A DNA stretch of 6,720 nucleotides from Streptosporangiaceae bacterium. GTDB taxonomy: Bacteria; Actinomycetota; Actinomycetes; Streptosporangiales; Streptosporangiaceae. Positions 6,312 through 6,720 of the stretch are shown here, piece after piece. The position numbers and the translations under genes were made by a program. Below the pieces are notes generated by a model. That model saw only the letters and a list, made by a program, of their open reading frames with translations. It had not been told where the DNA came from and searched no databases. The stretch spans positions 1 to 6,720 of the forward strand of contig JASHTT010000632.1 in NCBI GenBank assembly GCA_030040415.1, in the 5' to 3' direction. Each line of letters begins with the position of its first letter. Position 1 is the stretch's first letter.

Positions 6312-6720
6312 TCCGAGCCTCCAGGTCGCCTGCTGATCATCCATACCGCCGACCGGCTGCCCACCCGCCTGCTCGCGAGCCAGCGGCCGCCTACGTGCTT
6401 GCCGACCAGGAACGAGAGCAGCGAGCGCCGGCCGTAACCGAACCTCGGTCTCTTCCCGGCATACCCGGAAGATCGTCTTGCCGACGGGCGCGTCCTGAAT
6501 CGCGGCGCCGCCGTGGTAGAGCGGCGCGCACGGGACACGCTGGCGCCCGTGCCGCCCAGCATCCCGGCAGCATTCCTACCGCTCGCCAGCCTCAGCCGCG
6601 GCGTCGCCGCCCGACGCCGGATGGCGCGGAACGCCTGCTGGTCCAGGCCCGCGCCGGTCGCCACGCCGGTGCCGAGCGCGGACGGCCGCGGCGCGCTGGC
6701 GTGGCCGCGGAACCTTGGCT
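6308..6720 (-). CDS. C-terminal part of an Arg/Gly-rich protein upstream of mrdA, possibly the MreD tail (partial)
   Basis: A minus-strand frame is open from the window edge to a TGA at 6308-6310 that overlaps the mrdA ATG as ATGA. It gives 136 residues without the gene's start. G/C at third positions is very high in the first 60 codons and lower later. The sequence is highly basic and low in hydrophobics, with repeated PRLRL/PRFR/PRFGYG-like segments (TPRLRLASG, APRFRTRP, KRPRFGYGRRSLLSFLVGKH). In the established actinobacterial order mreB-mreC-mreD-pbp2-sfr the gene at this place is mreD. Actinobacterial MreD proteins can carry long basic disordered C-terminal tails, so a MreD tail is the best positional guess, but no MreD membrane helix falls inside the window to confirm it. 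The alternative is a non-coding leader for mrdA. An open + strand frame over the same bases (6438-6720) has the same third-position bias and cannot be fully excluded. Confidence 0.45.
   Translation of the reverse strand, partial: PRFRGHASAPRPSALGTGVATGAGLDQQAFRAIRRRAATPRLRLASGRNAAGMLGGTGASVSRARRSTTAAPRFRTRPSARRSSGYAGKRPRFGYGRRSLLSFLVGKHVGGRWLASRRVGSRSAVWMISRRPGGSE
6318..6322 (-). promoter_or_regulatory. Ribosome binding site that decides the mrdA start
   Basis: GGAGG on the minus strand stands 6 nt before the ATG at 6311. The alternative in-frame ATG at 6344 is preceded only by gtcggcggt, a poor match. The site supports the 701-residue form, whose first residues (MIPASKRRL) are a normal short basic lead-in to the membrane anchor. 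Confidence 0.75.

Noticed and set aside
6312..6344. mrdA start at the ATG at 6344
   Set aside because: There is no usable ribosome site, and the ATG at 6311 has GGAGG at 6-nt spacing plus the ATGA overlap.
6438..6720. An open + strand frame with high third-position G/C and a possible ATG at 6621
   Set aside because: Its codon third positions coincide with those of the minus frame ending at mrdA, so the bias cannot separate them. It has no ribosome site before the ATG and no recognisable motif, whereas the minus frame has the ATGA overlap with mrdA.

Overview
The window comes from a very GC-rich genome with strong G/C bias at third codon positions. Together with the gene content (a mrdA-rodA cell-elongation pair, an XRE-cupin regulator, an AraC regulator and DMT/TauE-type exporters) this points to an actinomycete. 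The genus cannot be read from the sequence. I see no rRNA, tRNA, CRISPR array, phage gene or transposase.

Left part (1-1868). The 3' end of an unrecognised + strand gene converges on an XRE-cupin regulator (238-822, minus). That regulator is divergent from a ten-helix EamA/DMT-family transporter (975-1868, plus). The 152-bp gap between them holds two overlapping divergent promoters, a small palindrome suited to be a shared operator, and a perfect 19-bp inverted repeat in the probable leader of the regulator mRNA. The layout suggests a regulator controlling both itself and an exporter or importer of a small molecule.

Middle (1918-2988). An AraC-family regulator (minus) and a TauE/SafE-family permease (plus) lie head to head. 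Both have lost their 5' ends, and recognisable homology switches from one to the other at about 2535/2536 with no promoter, ribosome site or start codon between them. The simplest reading is one deletion that removed the shared promoter region and the front of both genes, leaving two pseudogenes. A chimeric assembly join is the main alternative.

Right part (2914-6720). On the minus strand, in transcription order, lie a C-terminal fragment of an Arg/Gly/Pro-rich protein (possibly the tail of MreD), the class B transpeptidase PBP2 (mrdA) and the SEDS glycosyltransferase RodA. The junctions overlap by 4 bp (ATGA, then GTGA), so they look translationally coupled. PBP2 and RodA form the transpeptidase/polymerase pair that builds lateral-wall or spore-wall peptidoglycan. 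The rodA 3' end overlaps the 3' end of the TauE remnant by 75 bp.

I did not find a convincing new multi-gene system. The points most worth a second look are the head-to-head double truncation at 2535/2536 and the regulatory architecture at 862-955.
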